A stretch of DNA of 64,000 bases from NCBI GenBank assembly GCA_000335715.1, contig AMYZ01000017.1, positions 27,100 to 91,099 of the forward strand, read 5' to 3'. Each line of letters begins with the position of its first letter. Position 1 is the first letter of the stretch. Below the pieces are notes generated by a model. That model was not told where the DNA came from and searched no databases. It worked only from the letters and a program-made list of their open reading frames with translations. Source of the stretch: a beta proteobacterium L13. Lineage in GTDB: Bacteria > Pseudomonadota > Gammaproteobacteria > Burkholderiales > Chromobacteriaceae. A program made the position numbers and the translations under genes. Positions 52,717 to 62,417 of the stretch are shown here, piece by piece.

Positions 52717-52740
52717 TCGCCAGAAATGGCGATTTTTTTT
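52717..52740 (+). terminator. rho-independent terminator after panB
   Basis: TCGCCA / TGGCGA stem, GAAA loop, then eight T, about 70 bp after the panB stop. Confidence 0.85.
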
Positions 52741-52862
52741 ATCTGTCTACTCGGGCTTGGACTGCAGTTGGTGCTGCTCAGCTGAGGGGCCGGGTTCTAT
52801 GTAAAGCGGTCATTACTCGTTACATCATTGACCGGCTGCTTTGGCCGACAAACGGCCCATGC

Positions 52863-54125
52863 CTACACCACCGGCAACTCCCCCCAACAGGTCGTCCATC
52901 GTGGCGACCTTTTTTCTTGCCGCATCGCCCAGCCGCTGTGCAGCTTCTCGCTGGCCAGGCGCAGCGTGCCGCGGCCGTATTCGCGGTTGATGTGGTCCAT
53001 TACCGCCATCACCCTGCCCCGGCGTGGGTCGGGCGTGGGGGCGAACAGGTCGGGCTGCACGCGGTCGGCGGGGCCGATTTCCAGCAGTACCACGCCGGCT
53101 TTCTTGTAGCTGTAGCCGGGGCGATATACGCGGCGCAGGCCGGCCAGCGCGGCGGCGGTGATGGTGGCACTGTCGGATGAGGGGTGGATCAGTGGGTAGA
53201 CCTCCCAGCCAGCGTACTGGGCGTCCTGCTGGCGAAAGCGGTTGGTGCGGATGCTGACCGCGACCAGCCGGGCGTGACTGTGTTGGCGGCGCAGCTTTTC
53301 GGCGGCGCGGCAGGCGTGGTGGCTGATGGCGCTGGCCAGGGTGTCGAAGTCGTGCACCAGCTCGGCAAAGCTGCGGCTGGCGATGATCTGCTGCTTGGCC
53401 GGGGCCACGTCTTCCAGCGCCAGGCAGCTGATGCCATTCAGCTCGGCTACGGTGCGTTCCACCACCACGTTGAACTGGCGCTTGATGTCGCGCGGGTCGG
53501 CGTGCTTCAGGTCCAGCGCGCTATGGATGCCCATGGCGGCCAACCTTTCCGCGATGCGGCGCCCTATTCCCCATACCTCGCCCACCGCGATGCGCGCCAT
53601 CAGTTTGTCTTGCCATTCCGGCGTCAGCCAGTGCCAGGCAAACACGCCCTGCGCCCGCGGGTAGACCTTGCCCACGTGGTTGGCCAGCTTGGCCAGCGTC
53701 TTGCTGGGGCCGATACCGACGCAGGTGGGGATGCCCACCCGTTGCAGTACGTCGGCACGCAGCCGCGTGGCGTGCTCGCGCAGACCGGGGATACCGTCCA
53801 GCGTGATGAAGGATTCATCCACGCTGTATACCTCCTGGTCGATACCCCAACGGCCGATCACCTGCATCATGCGCTGGCTCATGTCGCCGTACAGCGCATA
53901 GTTGGAGCTGAACACCGCCACGTCGTGCTTCTGGCACAGGGGGCGGATTTCGAAGAACGGCACAAAGCCCTTGATGCCCAGTGCCTTGGCCTCGGCACTG
54001 CGCGCCACCACGCAGCCGTCGTTGTTGCTGAGTACCACGATGGGCTTGCCGATGAGGTCGGGGCGGAACACGCGCTCGCAGCTGGCGTAGAAGCTGTTGC
54101 CGTCCACCAGGGCAAATAGCGGCAT
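52863..54125 (-). CDS. umuC: translesion DNA polymerase V subunit UmuC
   Basis: From ATG 54125 the protein has 420 residues and is a Y-family polymerase: [17 protein letters not shown] (metal Asp), [23 protein letters not shown] (catalytic Asp-Glu), then a helix-hairpin-helix segment ([28 protein letters not shown]) and little-finger/C-terminal domains. It bypasses DNA lesions with UmuD'2. It overlaps umuD's end region: the umuD stop lies 2 bp upstream of the start. Very GC-rich, unlike the island genes. Confidence 0.95.
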   Translation of the reverse strand: MPLFALVDGNSFYASCERVFRPDLIGKPIVVLSNNDGCVVARSAEAKALGIKGFVPFFEIRPLCQKHDVAVFSSNYALYGDMSQRMMQVIGRWGIDQEVYSVDESFITLDGIPGLREHATRLRADVLQRVGIPTCVGIGPSKTLAKLANHVGKVYPRAQGVFAWHWLTPEWQDKLMARIAVGEVWGIGRRIAERLAAMGIHSALDLKHADPRDIKRQFNVVVERTVAELNGISCLALEDVAPAKQQIIASRSFAELVHDFDTLASAISHHACRAAEKLRRQHSHARLVAVSIRTNRFRQQDAQYAGWEVYPLIHPSSDSATITAAALAGLRRVYRPGYSYKKAGVVLLEIGPADRVQPDLFAPTPDPRRGRVMAVMDHINREYGRGTLRLASEKLHSGWAMRQEKRSPRWTTCWGELPVV

Positions 54126-54127
54126 GG

Positions 54128-54553
54128 CTAGCAAAACTGCTTGATGCAGGACTTGATCACGCCCCAGATCTGCAGCTCCTGGCCGTCGTGCAGCTCGATG
54201 GGCTGGTAATGGGGGTTTTCCGGGATCAGCGCCACGCGGGTACCGCGCCGGTACAGGCGCTTGACGGTGAACTCGCCGTCCACAATGGCCAGCACGATCA
54301 TGCCGTGCGTCGGGGTGATGCTGCGGTCCACGATCAGGATGTCGCCGGTACCGATGCCCGCCCCGCTCATGCTGTCGCCGCGCACCCGCACCATGAAGGT
54401 GGCGGCCGGGTCGGACACCAGCAGCTCCACCAGGTCGAGTTTGGCTTCCAGATAGTCGTCAGCCGGCGACGGGAAACCGGCTGGCACGCGGCTACAGAAC
54501 AGGGGCAGCAACAGCTGCGGCCGGCTGGCGGCCTGGTAAGGGATGGGGATCAT
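54128..54553 (-). CDS. umuD: UmuD-like self-cleaving S24 peptidase
   Basis: From ATG 54553 the protein has 141 residues, the normal UmuD length. The autocleavage site would be Ala25-Gly26 before FPSPADDY (E. coli has Cys-Gly). The catalytic pair is Ser61 ([10 protein letters not shown]) and Lys98 (EFTVKRLY). RecA-stimulated cleavage yields UmuD', the partner of UmuC. I could not identify a convincing LexA box upstream by eye. Confidence 0.93.
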   Translation of the reverse strand: MIPIPYQAASRPQLLLPLFCSRVPAGFPSPADDYLEAKLDLVELLVSDPAATFMVRVRGDSMSGAGIGTGDILIVDRSITPTHGMIVLAIVDGEFTVKRLYRRGTRVALIPENPHYQPIELHDGQELQIWGVIKSCIKQFC

Positions 54554-54919
54554 GACGGCACTCCTTGCTGAGTATTTGATTATGTACAAATTCAAATCGA
54601 TAGCCAAGGGGTGAAGGTGGGGGTATCGAAGCGGCCGCGAAATGGGCACAAGAGAGATGGACAGCTACGGTGAAGGGCAAGACATCGAGGTTGGCCGCAG
54701 AGCAGATTTAGCCGGTAACGAATCAGATAACTGACCATGCTTCGACCCATGCACCGCTCAAGTCAGGTACTACCATTCGATGTAGGCATTTACGCAACAC
54801 CCGATAAACCGGGCATTTGGGGCTGGGGTACCAAAAAAATTGGGGGTATCAGTGGGGGTATCGTTGCCGAAACCCCTACCAAACCCCCAAAATGTCAAAT
54901 CAGTAAGATACTGATTTTA
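54554..54919. other. intergenic region with GGGGGTA repeats
   Basis: No gene is supported. At 54820-54900 GGGG-TAC/TATC units recur (GGGGTACC, GGGGGTATC twice) and face inverted ACCCCTACC and AACCCCC, a pattern that reminds one of phage attachment regions. One TTGGCCGCA copy is at 54691-54699. It probably includes the umuDC promoter. Confidence 0.4.
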
Positions 54920-57511
54920 TTAAGCTTTAACGGTATCAGCCACGTCCTGATAGTCTTTGATCTGGTCAAAGTTCATGTAGCGGTACACCTCGGCGCTCTT
55001 CTCGTTGATGATGCCGATGTTGGCGTGGTATTCCGCCACGGTCGGGATCTTGCCCAGTTTGGAGCAGATCGCGGCCAGTTCGGCTGAGCCCAGGAACACA
55101 TTGGTGTTCTTGCCCAGACGGTTCGGGAAGTTACGGGTGGAGGTGGACATCACGGTGGCGCCTTCGCGTACCTGCGCCTGGTTACCCATGCACAGGCTGC
55201 AGCCCGGCATTTCGGTGCGAGCACCGGCCATGCCGAATACGCCGTAGTGGCCTTCGTTGGTCAGCTGTTCGGCGTCCATCTTGGTTGGCGGGGCCAGCCA
55301 CAGTTTTACCGGCAGGTCGCGCTTGCCTTCCAGCAGCTTGGAAGCGGCGCGGAAGTGACCGATGTTGGTCATGCAGGAGCCGATGAACACTTCGTCGATC
55401 TGGGTGCCGGCCACTTCGGACATGAACTTCACGTCGTCCGGGTCGTTCGGGCAGGCCACGATCGGCTCTTTTACGTCGGCCAGATCGATTTCGATCACGG
55501 CAGCGTATTCGGCATCGGCGTCCGGCTGCAGCAGTTCGCCGTTGGCGATCCACTCTTCCATCTTCTTGATGCGGCGCTCCAGGGTGCGGGCATCGGCGTA
55601 GCCTTCGGCGATCATGTACTTCATCAGGGTGATGTTGGAGTTCATGTATTCGACGATAGGCGCTTTGTTCAGGCGCACGGTGCAACCGGCGGCAGAACGC
55701 TCGGCAGACGCATCGGACAGCTCGAACGCTTGCTCTACCTTCAGGTCTGGCAGGCCTTCGATTTCCAGCACTTTGCCGGAGAAGATGTTTTTCTTGCCGG
55801 CTTTGGCCACGGTCAGCAGGCCTTGCTTGATGGCGTACAGCGGGATGGCGTTTACCAGATCACGCAGGGTCACGCCCGGCTGCAGTTCGCCCTTGAAGCG
55901 CACCAGTACCGATTCCGGCATGTCCAGCGGCATGACGCCGGTGGCGGCGGCAAAAGCCACCAGGCCGGAACCTGCCGGGAAGGAAATGCCGATCGGGAAG
56001 CGGGTGTGCGAGTCACCACCGGTACCCACGGTATCCGGCAGCAGCAGGCGGTTCAGCCAGCTGTGGATCACGCCATCGCCAGGGCGCAGTGCTACGCCAC
56101 CGCGGGTGGAGATGAAGGCCGGCAGCTCTTTGTGCATTTTCACGTCTACCGGTTTCGGGTAGGCGGCGGTGTGGCAGAACGACTGCATCACCAGGTCGGC
56201 AGAGAAGCCCAGGCAAGCCAGGTCTTTCAGCTCGTCGCGGGTCATCGGGCCGGTGGTATCTTGCGAACCCACGGTGGTCATGCGTGGCTCACAGTAAGTG
56301 CCTGGACGTACGCCCTGGCCTTCCGGCAGGCCACAGGCGCGGCCAACCATTTTCTGTGCCAGAGAGAAGCCTTTGCCGCTGTCTACCGGGTCTTTCGGCA
56401 GGCGGAATTCGGTGGAGGCCGGCAGGCCCAGTGCTTCACGGGCTTTGGCGGTGAGGCCACGGCCGATAATCAGGTTGATACGGCCACCGGCGCGTACTTC
56501 ATCCAGCAGCACGTCGGATTTCAGGCTGAATTTTTCTACCAGCTGGCCGTCTTTTTCGATTTTGCCTTCATACGGGTAGATGTCGATCACATCGCCCATT
56601 TCCAGCTTGGATACTTCTACTTCGATAGGCAGGGAGCCAGAGTCTTCCTGGGTGTTGAAGAAGATCGGGGCGATTTTGCCGCCCAGGGTCACGCCGCCGA
56701 AGCGTTTGTTCGGTACGAACGGGATGTCCTGGCCAGTAGCCCATACCACCGAGTTGGTAGCGGATTTACGCGAGGAGCCGGTACCGACTACGTCACCTAC
56801 ATAGGCGACCAGGTTGCCTTTTTTCTTCAGGTCTTCGATGAACTGCATCGGGCCGCGCTTGCCGTCTTCTTCCGGCTTGAAGGCCGCGTCGGGGCGGGTG
56901 TTCTTCAGCATGGCCAGGTAGTGCATCGGGATGTCAGGGCGACTCCAGGCGTCCGGTGCCGGCGACAGGTCGTCGGTGTTGGTTTCGCCCGGCACCTTGA
57001 ATACGGTCACGGTGATTTTTTCAGCCACGGCCGGGCGGCTGGTGAACCATTCTGCGTCGGCCCAGCTTTGCAGTACGCCCTTGGCGTTGGCATTGCCCTT
57101 GTCGGCCAGCTCTTTCACATCATTGAAGAAATCGAATACCAGCAGGGTTTTCTTCAGGCCTTCGGCAGCGATGGCGCCGACTTTTTCGTCGCCCAGCAGG
57201 TCGATCATCGGCTTCACGTTGTAGCCGCCCAGCATGGTGCCCAGCAGCTCGGTAGCCAGCTCGCGCGATACCAGTGGCGACGCTACCGTGCCTTCGGCAA
57301 CGGCGGCCAGGAAGGAGGCTTTTACCTTGGCTGCGTCATCCACGCCTGGTGGTACACGGTGGGTAATCAGCTCTACCAGTGCCTGCTCTTCGCCAGCAGG
57401 CGGGTTTTTCAGCAGTTCAACCAGTTCTTCTACCTGTTTGGCAGTCAGCGGCAGTGGCGGGATGCCCAGCGCGGCGCGCTCGGCAACATGTTGGCGGTAA
57501 GCTACTAGCAT
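54920..57511 (-). CDS. acnB: aconitate hydratase B / 2-methylisocitrate dehydratase
   Basis: From ATG 57511 the protein has 863 residues, as in E. coli AcnB. It shows the AcnB-specific N-terminal HEAT-like domain ([28 protein letters not shown]). The swivel domain comes before the cluster domains. Cluster ligands and site motifs are present: [32 protein letters not shown], and NFPNRLG. It interconverts citrate and isocitrate in the TCA cycle. It stands alone on the minus strand and is divergent from a LysR gene. Confidence 0.97.
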   Translation of the reverse strand: MLVAYRQHVAERAALGIPPLPLTAKQVEELVELLKNPPAGEEQALVELITHRVPPGVDDAAKVKASFLAAVAEGTVASPLVSRELATELLGTMLGGYNVKPMIDLLGDEKVGAIAAEGLKKTLLVFDFFNDVKELADKGNANAKGVLQSWADAEWFTSRPAVAEKITVTVFKVPGETNTDDLSPAPDAWSRPDIPMHYLAMLKNTRPDAAFKPEEDGKRGPMQFIEDLKKKGNLVAYVGDVVGTGSSRKSATNSVVWATGQDIPFVPNKRFGGVTLGGKIAPIFFNTQEDSGSLPIEVEVSKLEMGDVIDIYPYEGKIEKDGQLVEKFSLKSDVLLDEVRAGGRINLIIGRGLTAKAREALGLPASTEFRLPKDPVDSGKGFSLAQKMVGRACGLPEGQGVRPGTYCEPRMTTVGSQDTTGPMTRDELKDLACLGFSADLVMQSFCHTAAYPKPVDVKMHKELPAFISTRGGVALRPGDGVIHSWLNRLLLPDTVGTGGDSHTRFPIGISFPAGSGLVAFAAATGVMPLDMPESVLVRFKGELQPGVTLRDLVNAIPLYAIKQGLLTVAKAGKKNIFSGKVLEIEGLPDLKVEQAFELSDASAERSAAGCTVRLNKAPIVEYMNSNITLMKYMIAEGYADARTLERRIKKMEEWIANGELLQPDADAEYAAVIEIDLADVKEPIVACPNDPDDVKFMSEVAGTQIDEVFIGSCMTNIGHFRAASKLLEGKRDLPVKLWLAPPTKMDAEQLTNEGHYGVFGMAGARTEMPGCSLCMGNQAQVREGATVMSTSTRNFPNRLGKNTNVFLGSAELAAICSKLGKIPTVAEYHANIGIINEKSAEVYRYMNFDQIKDYQDVADTVKA

Positions 57512-57690
57512 GGCTCGGGACCTTTTTGCTTGGGTTGTTTGCAATCAGCCTGACGGCAGCGGGTGCGGGCTGCCGGCAACCATCCGGGATATTACTACGA
57601 CTCCCGGCTATGATTCGTGAAGATTACGCGCTTGGCGATACATGCACAAACGAGTAATCGAAACATAGATTGTGAGATAAAATCACAGCC

Positions 57691-58611
57691 ATGAATACTT
57701 ACCCTCCCCTCAACGGTTTGCGCATTTTCGAAGCTGCGGCAAGGCTGGAAAGCTTCTCATCTGCGGCCAACGAGCTGCACGTTACGCACGGCGCTGTGAG
57801 CAAGCAGATCAAGCAGCTGGAAGAATGGCTGGGCGTGCAGCTATTCGAGCGCAGCGGCGGGCGCGTGAAACTCACCGACACCGGCTGGCGCTACCTGGTA
57901 CAGGTACAGGACGGCCTGGACCTGATCGCCAACGCCACCAGCCAGCTGCTACAGCCCGACCGCCAGCGCCGGCTGTCGATCAACTCCACCCCCACGTTTG
58001 CGCTGTTCTGGCTGCTGCCGCGGCTACAGGGCTTCCGGGCACGGTTTCCGGATATCGACCTGCACCTGGTGACATCAGACCGCGACATCAGCCGGCTCGA
58101 CACGCCGTTCGACATTGCCATCCGCCGAGGCCCGGGCGACTGGCCTGGCCACCTGGCCAAACCGTTCCTGGAAGAATGGGAACTGCCGCTGTGCAGCCCG
58201 GCCTTGCTGGCACGCCAGGCCATACAGCAGCCTGCTGATCTGGCGCACCACACACTGCTCTACGCCGATACGCGGCCAACCCAGTGGCAGCGCTGGTTCA
58301 CGCTGGCGGGCGTGCCGGAACTGAAGCCGGCCAGTAGCCTGCATTTCGACCGCTTCTCGCTGGCACTGCAGGCGGCCATGGACGGCCTGGGCGTGGTGCT
58401 GGGGCCATTGCCGATGGCGCAACAGGCACTGGATAGCGGCAAGCTGGTCGCACCGCTGCAGCAGCCGGTAGTACCTGTGCGCGACTACTGCTGGATCGCC
58501 CCGCGCGCTGCGGTGGACGACGTGGCCATTCATGCTTTTTGCCACTGGCTGGAAGAAACTGCGGCAAACGAGCAACGCAATTCAGGCAAAACCCACAAGT
58601 CAGACTTATAG
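57691..58611 (+). CDS. LysR-family regulator, GcvA-like
   Basis: The 306-residue protein has a GcvA-type N-terminus (YPPLNGLRIFEAAARLESFSSAANELHVTHGAVSKQIKQLEEWLGVQLFER) and a type 2 substrate-binding domain (LSINSTPTFALFWLLPRLQGFRARFPDIDLHLVTSD). It is divergent from acnB with a 180-bp gap, so control of acnB is possible, but GcvA-like regulators have many targets. Confidence 0.92.
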   Translation: MNTYPPLNGLRIFEAAARLESFSSAANELHVTHGAVSKQIKQLEEWLGVQLFERSGGRVKLTDTGWRYLVQVQDGLDLIANATSQLLQPDRQRRLSINSTPTFALFWLLPRLQGFRARFPDIDLHLVTSDRDISRLDTPFDIAIRRGPGDWPGHLAKPFLEEWELPLCSPALLARQAIQQPADLAHHTLLYADTRPTQWQRWFTLAGVPELKPASSLHFDRFSLALQAAMDGLGVVLGPLPMAQQALDSGKLVAPLQQPVVPVRDYCWIAPRAAVDDVAIHAFCHWLEETAANEQRNSGKTHKSDL

Positions 58612-58691
58612 AAATAAGGTTTTCAGCAGATGGGTTAGACCTAAAGCGGCCTAGTGTCTATGCTTGCAAGAAAGCAAAACAGGAAAACAGC

Positions 58692-59486
58692 ATGTTTGAT
58701 CTGCAAAACCTGATGGTCTGCCTGATCGAGCCTTCCCGCACCCAAAGGCTCATCATCCAGAATCACCTGCGGGAAATGGGTATAGAGAATATCGATCTGC
58801 TGGAAACCGGCACGCAAGGCCTGGAGCGCATGCGCGAGCTACCGCGCCCGGATATCACCATCAGCGCCATGTATCTGCCCGACATGACCGGTGCCGAGCT
58901 GGTGGTGACCATGCGTGCCGACGGTGAAATCCGCGACATGCCCTATGTGCTGATCTCCAGCGAAACCCGCGCCCAGCAGCTGGATGCCATTCGCCAGGCC
59001 GGTGCGCTGGCCATTCTGCCCAAGCCGTTTACCACCCGCCAGCTCGACCGCGCGCTGTGCTCGGCGCTGGACTACCTGAATACCGAAGAAACCCGCGCCG
59101 AGCTGGAGCACTACGATCTGGACACCAAACGCGTTCTGCTGGTGGACGATAGCAGCACTTCGCGCCACTACCTGCGCACCGTGCTGGAGCGCATGGGCTT
59201 TGACCAGATCGAAGAAGCGGCCAACGGCATGTCGGCCATACCGCTACTGCAGGAAACCCAGTTCGACCTGATCATCACCGACTACAACATGCCGGAAATG
59301 GACGGCCGCGCGCTGATCGAATACGTACGCACGCTCAGCCCGCAAATGTCGGTACCCATTTTGATGGTATCCGGCGAGCAGGACGAAACGCGGCTGGCCG
59401 CTGTAGAAGAAGCTGGCGTGTCGGCCATCTGTGACAAGCCGTTCGAGATCAGCACACTGCGCAGTCTGATCGTACAGTTTCTGTAA
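58692..59486 (+). CDS. tandem-receiver response regulator, first receiver lacks phospho-Asp
   Basis: From ATG 58692 the protein has 264 residues made of two receiver domains and no output domain. The second is canonical: acidic VLLVDDSSTSRHYLRTVL, acceptor Asp in DLIITDYNMPEMDG, and the switch Lys in CDKPFE. The first has VCLIEPSRTQRLII in place of the acidic pair, and the acceptor position reads ITISAMYLPDM with Ala instead of Asp, so it cannot be phosphorylated in the normal way. It may dimerise or modulate the active one. Such CheY-like proteins often serve chemotaxis or biofilm signalling. Confidence 0.9.
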   Translation: MFDLQNLMVCLIEPSRTQRLIIQNHLREMGIENIDLLETGTQGLERMRELPRPDITISAMYLPDMTGAELVVTMRADGEIRDMPYVLISSETRAQQLDAIRQAGALAILPKPFTTRQLDRALCSALDYLNTEETRAELEHYDLDTKRVLLVDDSSTSRHYLRTVLERMGFDQIEEAANGMSAIPLLQETQFDLIITDYNMPEMDGRALIEYVRTLSPQMSVPILMVSGEQDETRLAAVEEAGVSAICDKPFEISTLRSLIVQFL

Positions 59487-59506
59487 CACCCGGCGACCAC
59501 AGCCGT

Positions 59507-59540
59507 AAAAAAACCGCAGGCCACAGCGCTGCGGTTTTTT
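59507..59540. terminator. bidirectional rho-independent terminator
   Basis: The arms AAAAAACCGCAG and CTGCGGTTTTTT surround a 9-base loop between the convergent response-regulator and hypothetical genes, with T runs on both strands. Confidence 0.9.
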
Positions 59541-59554
59541 CATGTCTGCCGTTC

Positions 59555-60391
59555 TTATGCAGGGCGCGGCGCCACCCACACCAGGCGCTCGCCAGCCTTG
59601 CCTGCTTGCGTGCGCCAGTAGCCGGCCTTCAGCTCACCATCCAGTGGCAGCAGCCCGGCACGCTGTGCCAGCAACACCTCTTGCGCCCCCGCCTTGAGCA
59701 AGCCCGCACGCACGCGCTGCTTGTCACGGGCGCTACCGCTATGCAGCAGCTGCGCATCGCCAGCCGACGGCGCTGGCTGCCATTGTGCGGCCAAGGTCAG
59801 CTGCGGCTGGGCCAGCATAGCCAGCCCGGCAAACAGTGTTTCCAGCCAGGGTTTCCAGCTGGCCAGCGCCGGCGAATCCGGCACCTGCACCGAGCCGGGG
59901 TAAGCTACGCCCAGCGTCAGTGCCGCCTCCATGCGCTGATGGCAGGGCACTCCGACCGGGGCAAAATCCGGCATCAGCAGCAAAATATCCAGCCGCTGTG
60001 CTGCGGCATCGTGGGTGACATACGCGGCCGCACTACCCGCCTCGCCCGGCAAGCTCAGCAAAAACGTCCCTGCGGGCAAGGGCAAGACTGCCGGCAATGC
60101 TGACAGCGGGCGCGTGTGCTGCAGCGCCCGCGCCAGGTCCGGGGCAAACGTCATCGCTCGACGGCCGTCACGCACAAACAGGCCATAGGCCTCGGCCAGC
60201 ACAAATTCGGTTTCACGCTGGGTGTCATTGATGGTGTACACCCCGGCAAGCTGCTCCAGCTCGCGCTGTACCACCTGCGCTGCCTGGGCGCAGGCGTCTT
60301 CACGGCTAGCCTGCTGGCTAAACAGCTGCGCCACACGCTTGGCCCAAGGGCGCGATGCCTGGTAACGGGCACTGTGCAAATCGTTCACCAC
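59555..60391 (-). CDS. hypothetical protein
   Basis: The 278-residue protein is helical at the N-terminus (ASREDACAQAAQVVQRELEQLAGVYT), then alternating strands and helices with no recognised motif; the middle (LDILLLMPDFAPVGVPCHQRMEAALTLGV) has a sensor-like, GAF-resembling pattern, which is a weak impression only. It starts at GTG with AGGG upstream. Codon usage is like the host core genes. Convergent with the response regulator. Confidence 0.6.
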   Translation of the reverse strand: MVNDLHSARYQASRPWAKRVAQLFSQQASREDACAQAAQVVQRELEQLAGVYTINDTQRETEFVLAEAYGLFVRDGRRAMTFAPDLARALQHTRPLSALPAVLPLPAGTFLLSLPGEAGSAAAYVTHDAAAQRLDILLLMPDFAPVGVPCHQRMEAALTLGVAYPGSVQVPDSPALASWKPWLETLFAGLAMLAQPQLTLAAQWQPAPSAGDAQLLHSGSARDKQRVRAGLLKAGAQEVLLAQRAGLLPLDGELKAGYWRTQAGKAGERLVWVAPRPA

Positions 60392-60687
60392 CCCTATCCC
60401 TTCGCAAAAAAGGCGGGATTGTACCGCAAACCTACGGCCGCTCCATCATGCCTGCGGCACATCTACGCACCCCATTGCCATGCCAATGGGCTTAACGTAA
60501 GCTAGCCTTACGCTTTTGCTTGCTAGCAAGCTCTGCGTGGGTGCTGCGGGTGCGCCTTGCCGCCCGCGACCTTCCCTTGTTGCAATATCTACTTTACGGG
60601 CCGGCCTTCGCCGGCCCGCTTTTTTTGCCGCGCGACACCACCGGTGCTGCTGCGCTAGCATCACGGCTAGTTAGCAAAGGGGAAAGC
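60392..60687 (+). other. 296-bp intergenic region, palindrome and orphan terminator
   Basis: A perfect 14-bp palindrome GCTTGCTAGCAAGC lies at 60518-60531, suited to a regulator. A strong terminator (CGGGCCGGC / GCCGGCCCG, CTTC loop, then seven T) lies at 60597-60626, yet no plus-strand gene precedes it. Either a small RNA or a leader controlled by attenuation would explain this. The gene start of the reductase follows at 60688. Confidence 0.55.
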
Positions 60688-61566
60688 ATGTCACTGCAAA
60701 CTGGATTTATCGGCCTGGGCCTGATGGGCCAGCCCATGTGCCAGCGCCTGCTGGGCGCCGGCGTGCCGCTACACGTATGGAACCGCAGCGCGGACAAAAC
60801 CGCTGCATTACAGGCTGCCGGTGCCAACGTGGCACCCAGCATCGCCGCACTGGTAGCGCGCTGCGACATCATCATGCTGTGTGTGTCAGATACTGCCGCG
60901 GTAGACAGTGTGGTGTTTGGCGCAGGCGGCATTGCCGAGCATGGCCGCGCCGGGCAGCTACTGGTGGACTTTTCCAGCATCGCCCCCGACGCCACGCGCA
61001 GCTTTGCCCAAAGGTTGGCCGCAAGCTGCGGCATGCGCTGGGTGGATGCGCCGGTATCCGGCGGCGTGAAAGGCGCAGAAAGCGGCCAACTGGTGATCAT
61101 GGCGGGGGGCGCGGCAGACGACATCGACACCCTGCGCCCACTACTGGCGCACCTGAGCCAGCGCGTCACCCGCATGGGCGATGTGGGCGCCGGGCAGGTC
61201 ACCAAAGTCTGCAATCAGCTGATCGTTGCCAGCACTGCCGCACTGATTGCCGAAACCGTGCAACTGGCCGAGGCCGCGGGGGTGGATGCCAGCCTGCTGG
61301 CCCCGGCACTGGCCGGCGGCTTTGCCGACTCACTACCGTTCCAGATCCTGGCCCCGCGCATGGCCACCCGCCAGTTCACGCCGGTACAATGGAAGGCCGC
61401 CACGCTACTGAAAGACCTGAACAACGCTACCGCACTGGGCAATGCCACGCAGCGCCCGCTGCCCATGGCCAGCCAGGCGCAGGCGCTGCTACACGCCCAC
61501 TGCCAGGCCGGGCACGAGCAGCACGACCTCAGCAGCCTGCTGCTGCACTACCTGTCACAGGAGTAA
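60688..61566 (+). CDS. glxR: tartronate-semialdehyde reductase-like (3-hydroxyisobutyrate dehydrogenase family)
   Basis: From ATG 60688 (AAAGGGGAAAG upstream) the protein has 292 residues: an N-terminal NAD(P) Rossmann fold (GFIGLGLMGQPMCQRLL), the substrate motif VDAPVSGGVKGAESGQL, and the catalytic Lys in GQVTKVCNQLI. The gene is 3 bp from hydroxypyruvate isomerase, which identifies it as the glycerate-forming reductase of the glyoxylate/tartronate-semialdehyde route rather than a valine-pathway enzyme. glyoxylate carboligase (gcl) is not seen in the window. Confidence 0.9.
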   Translation: MSLQTGFIGLGLMGQPMCQRLLGAGVPLHVWNRSADKTAALQAAGANVAPSIAALVARCDIIMLCVSDTAAVDSVVFGAGGIAEHGRAGQLLVDFSSIAPDATRSFAQRLAASCGMRWVDAPVSGGVKGAESGQLVIMAGGAADDIDTLRPLLAHLSQRVTRMGDVGAGQVTKVCNQLIVASTAALIAETVQLAEAAGVDASLLAPALAGGFADSLPFQILAPRMATRQFTPVQWKAATLLKDLNNATALGNATQRPLPMASQAQALLHAHCQAGHEQHDLSSLLLHYLSQE

Positions 61567-61569
61567 ACC

Positions 61570-62343
61570 ATGCCACGCTTTGCGGCCAACCTGTCCTTGC
61601 TGTTTACCGAATACCCACTGCCGCAGCGCTTTGCTCAGGCCGCTGCGGCCGGCTTTGGCGCAGTAGAGATCCAGTTCCCCTACGACCACCCGGCCGAAGC
61701 GTTGGCCGCAGCCGCCCGCGCTGCCGGCACGCCGGTGATTCTGATCAATGTGCCGGCGGGCGACCTGATGACAGGCGGCCCGGGCCTGGCCAGCCACCCC
61801 GGCCGCCGCGACGACTTTGCTGCCGCTCTGCCCCAGACACTGCACTACGCGCAGACCCTGGGCGTACCACTGCTAAATATCCTGCCCGGCAGGTTGGCCG
61901 CAGGCCATAGCCGCCAGGCCTGCCTGGCCACACTGGCGGCCAACCTGCAGCTGGCCGCCGACTTCTTTGCCCCGCACGGCCTGTGCCTGTGCTGCGAAGC
62001 CATCAACGACCTGGACATGCCTGGCTTTCTGCTGCGCACACCAGACGAAGTCGCCCAGCTGCTGTCCGACATACCGCAAGCGGGCATCGGGCTGCAAATC
62101 GATATTTACCACGCCGCACGCATGAATCTGGATATTCCGGCCCTGCTGGCGCGTCACCTGCCGCAGGCCGCCCATATCCAGTTTGCCGACTACCCGGGCC
62201 GTGGCGAGCCCGGCAGCGGCACCCTGCCCTTGCGTGATTATTTTGATTTTATTGGAAAAAATGGCTATACCGGCTGGCTGGGCGCCGAATACCGCCCCAC
62301 CGCCGCCAGCCACAGCACCCTGGGCTGGCTGGCGTACTGCTGA
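61570..62343 (+). CDS. hyi: hydroxypyruvate isomerase
   Basis: The 257-residue TIM-barrel protein shows the family's N-terminus (PRFAANLSLLFTEYPLPQRFAQAAAAGFGAVEIQFPY) and the metal/substrate motifs LLNILPG, CCEAINDLDMPGF, GLQIDIYHAARM and GWLGAEYRP. It interconverts hydroxypyruvate and tartronate semialdehyde. Coupled to the reductase 3 bp upstream, it completes a two-gene set feeding glycerate metabolism. Confidence 0.93.
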   Translation: MPRFAANLSLLFTEYPLPQRFAQAAAAGFGAVEIQFPYDHPAEALAAAARAAGTPVILINVPAGDLMTGGPGLASHPGRRDDFAAALPQTLHYAQTLGVPLLNILPGRLAAGHSRQACLATLAANLQLAADFFAPHGLCLCCEAINDLDMPGFLLRTPDEVAQLLSDIPQAGIGLQIDIYHAARMNLDIPALLARHLPQAAHIQFADYPGRGEPGSGTLPLRDYFDFIGKNGYTGWLGAEYRPTAASHSTLGWLAYC

Positions 62344-62417
62344 TGGCTTTTTTTTGCATACAATCTGGCTGGCTTTTTAAAAATCAGTCACTTGCATAGC
62401 CTGTACTTTAAAAACCC

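Larger units (their letters stand above)
764..61902. repeat. dispersed 10-bp word GTTGGCCGCA (about 27 sites)
   Basis: The 9-mer TTGGCCGCA occurs about 27 times in the window on both strands, and in about 24 of these it is preceded by G. Chance would give roughly one copy in 64 kb. Sites start at 764, 1480, 1910, 7503, 8433, 12030, 15408, 17012, 17629, 21318, 21492, 21873, 26221, 26264, 39164, 39187, 39946, 40986, 43415, 52406, 54691, 57762, 59786, 61015, 61581, 61702 and 61894. None was found in 26.3-39.1 kb apart from a variant at 31743. Most copies lie inside genes, but one pair forms an inverted repeat (39159-39200) and one abuts a terminator stem (12030). This resembles the behaviour of Neisserial DNA uptake sequences; that role is inferred. 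The count was made by eye and may miss copies. Confidence 0.75.

Noticed and set aside
54554..54640. LexA box upstream of umuD
   Set aside because: No CTGT-N8-ACAG-type sequence could be found by eye, so I do not claim one.
55247..57508. Long open frame of 753 codons antisense to acnB
   Set aside because: It mirrors acnB exactly, has a His/Gly/Phe-rich shadow composition and no domain; acnB on the other strand is certain.
60475..60503. Promoter TTGCCA-17-TAAGCT before the orphan terminator
   Set aside because: The -10 matches consensus at only three of six positions.
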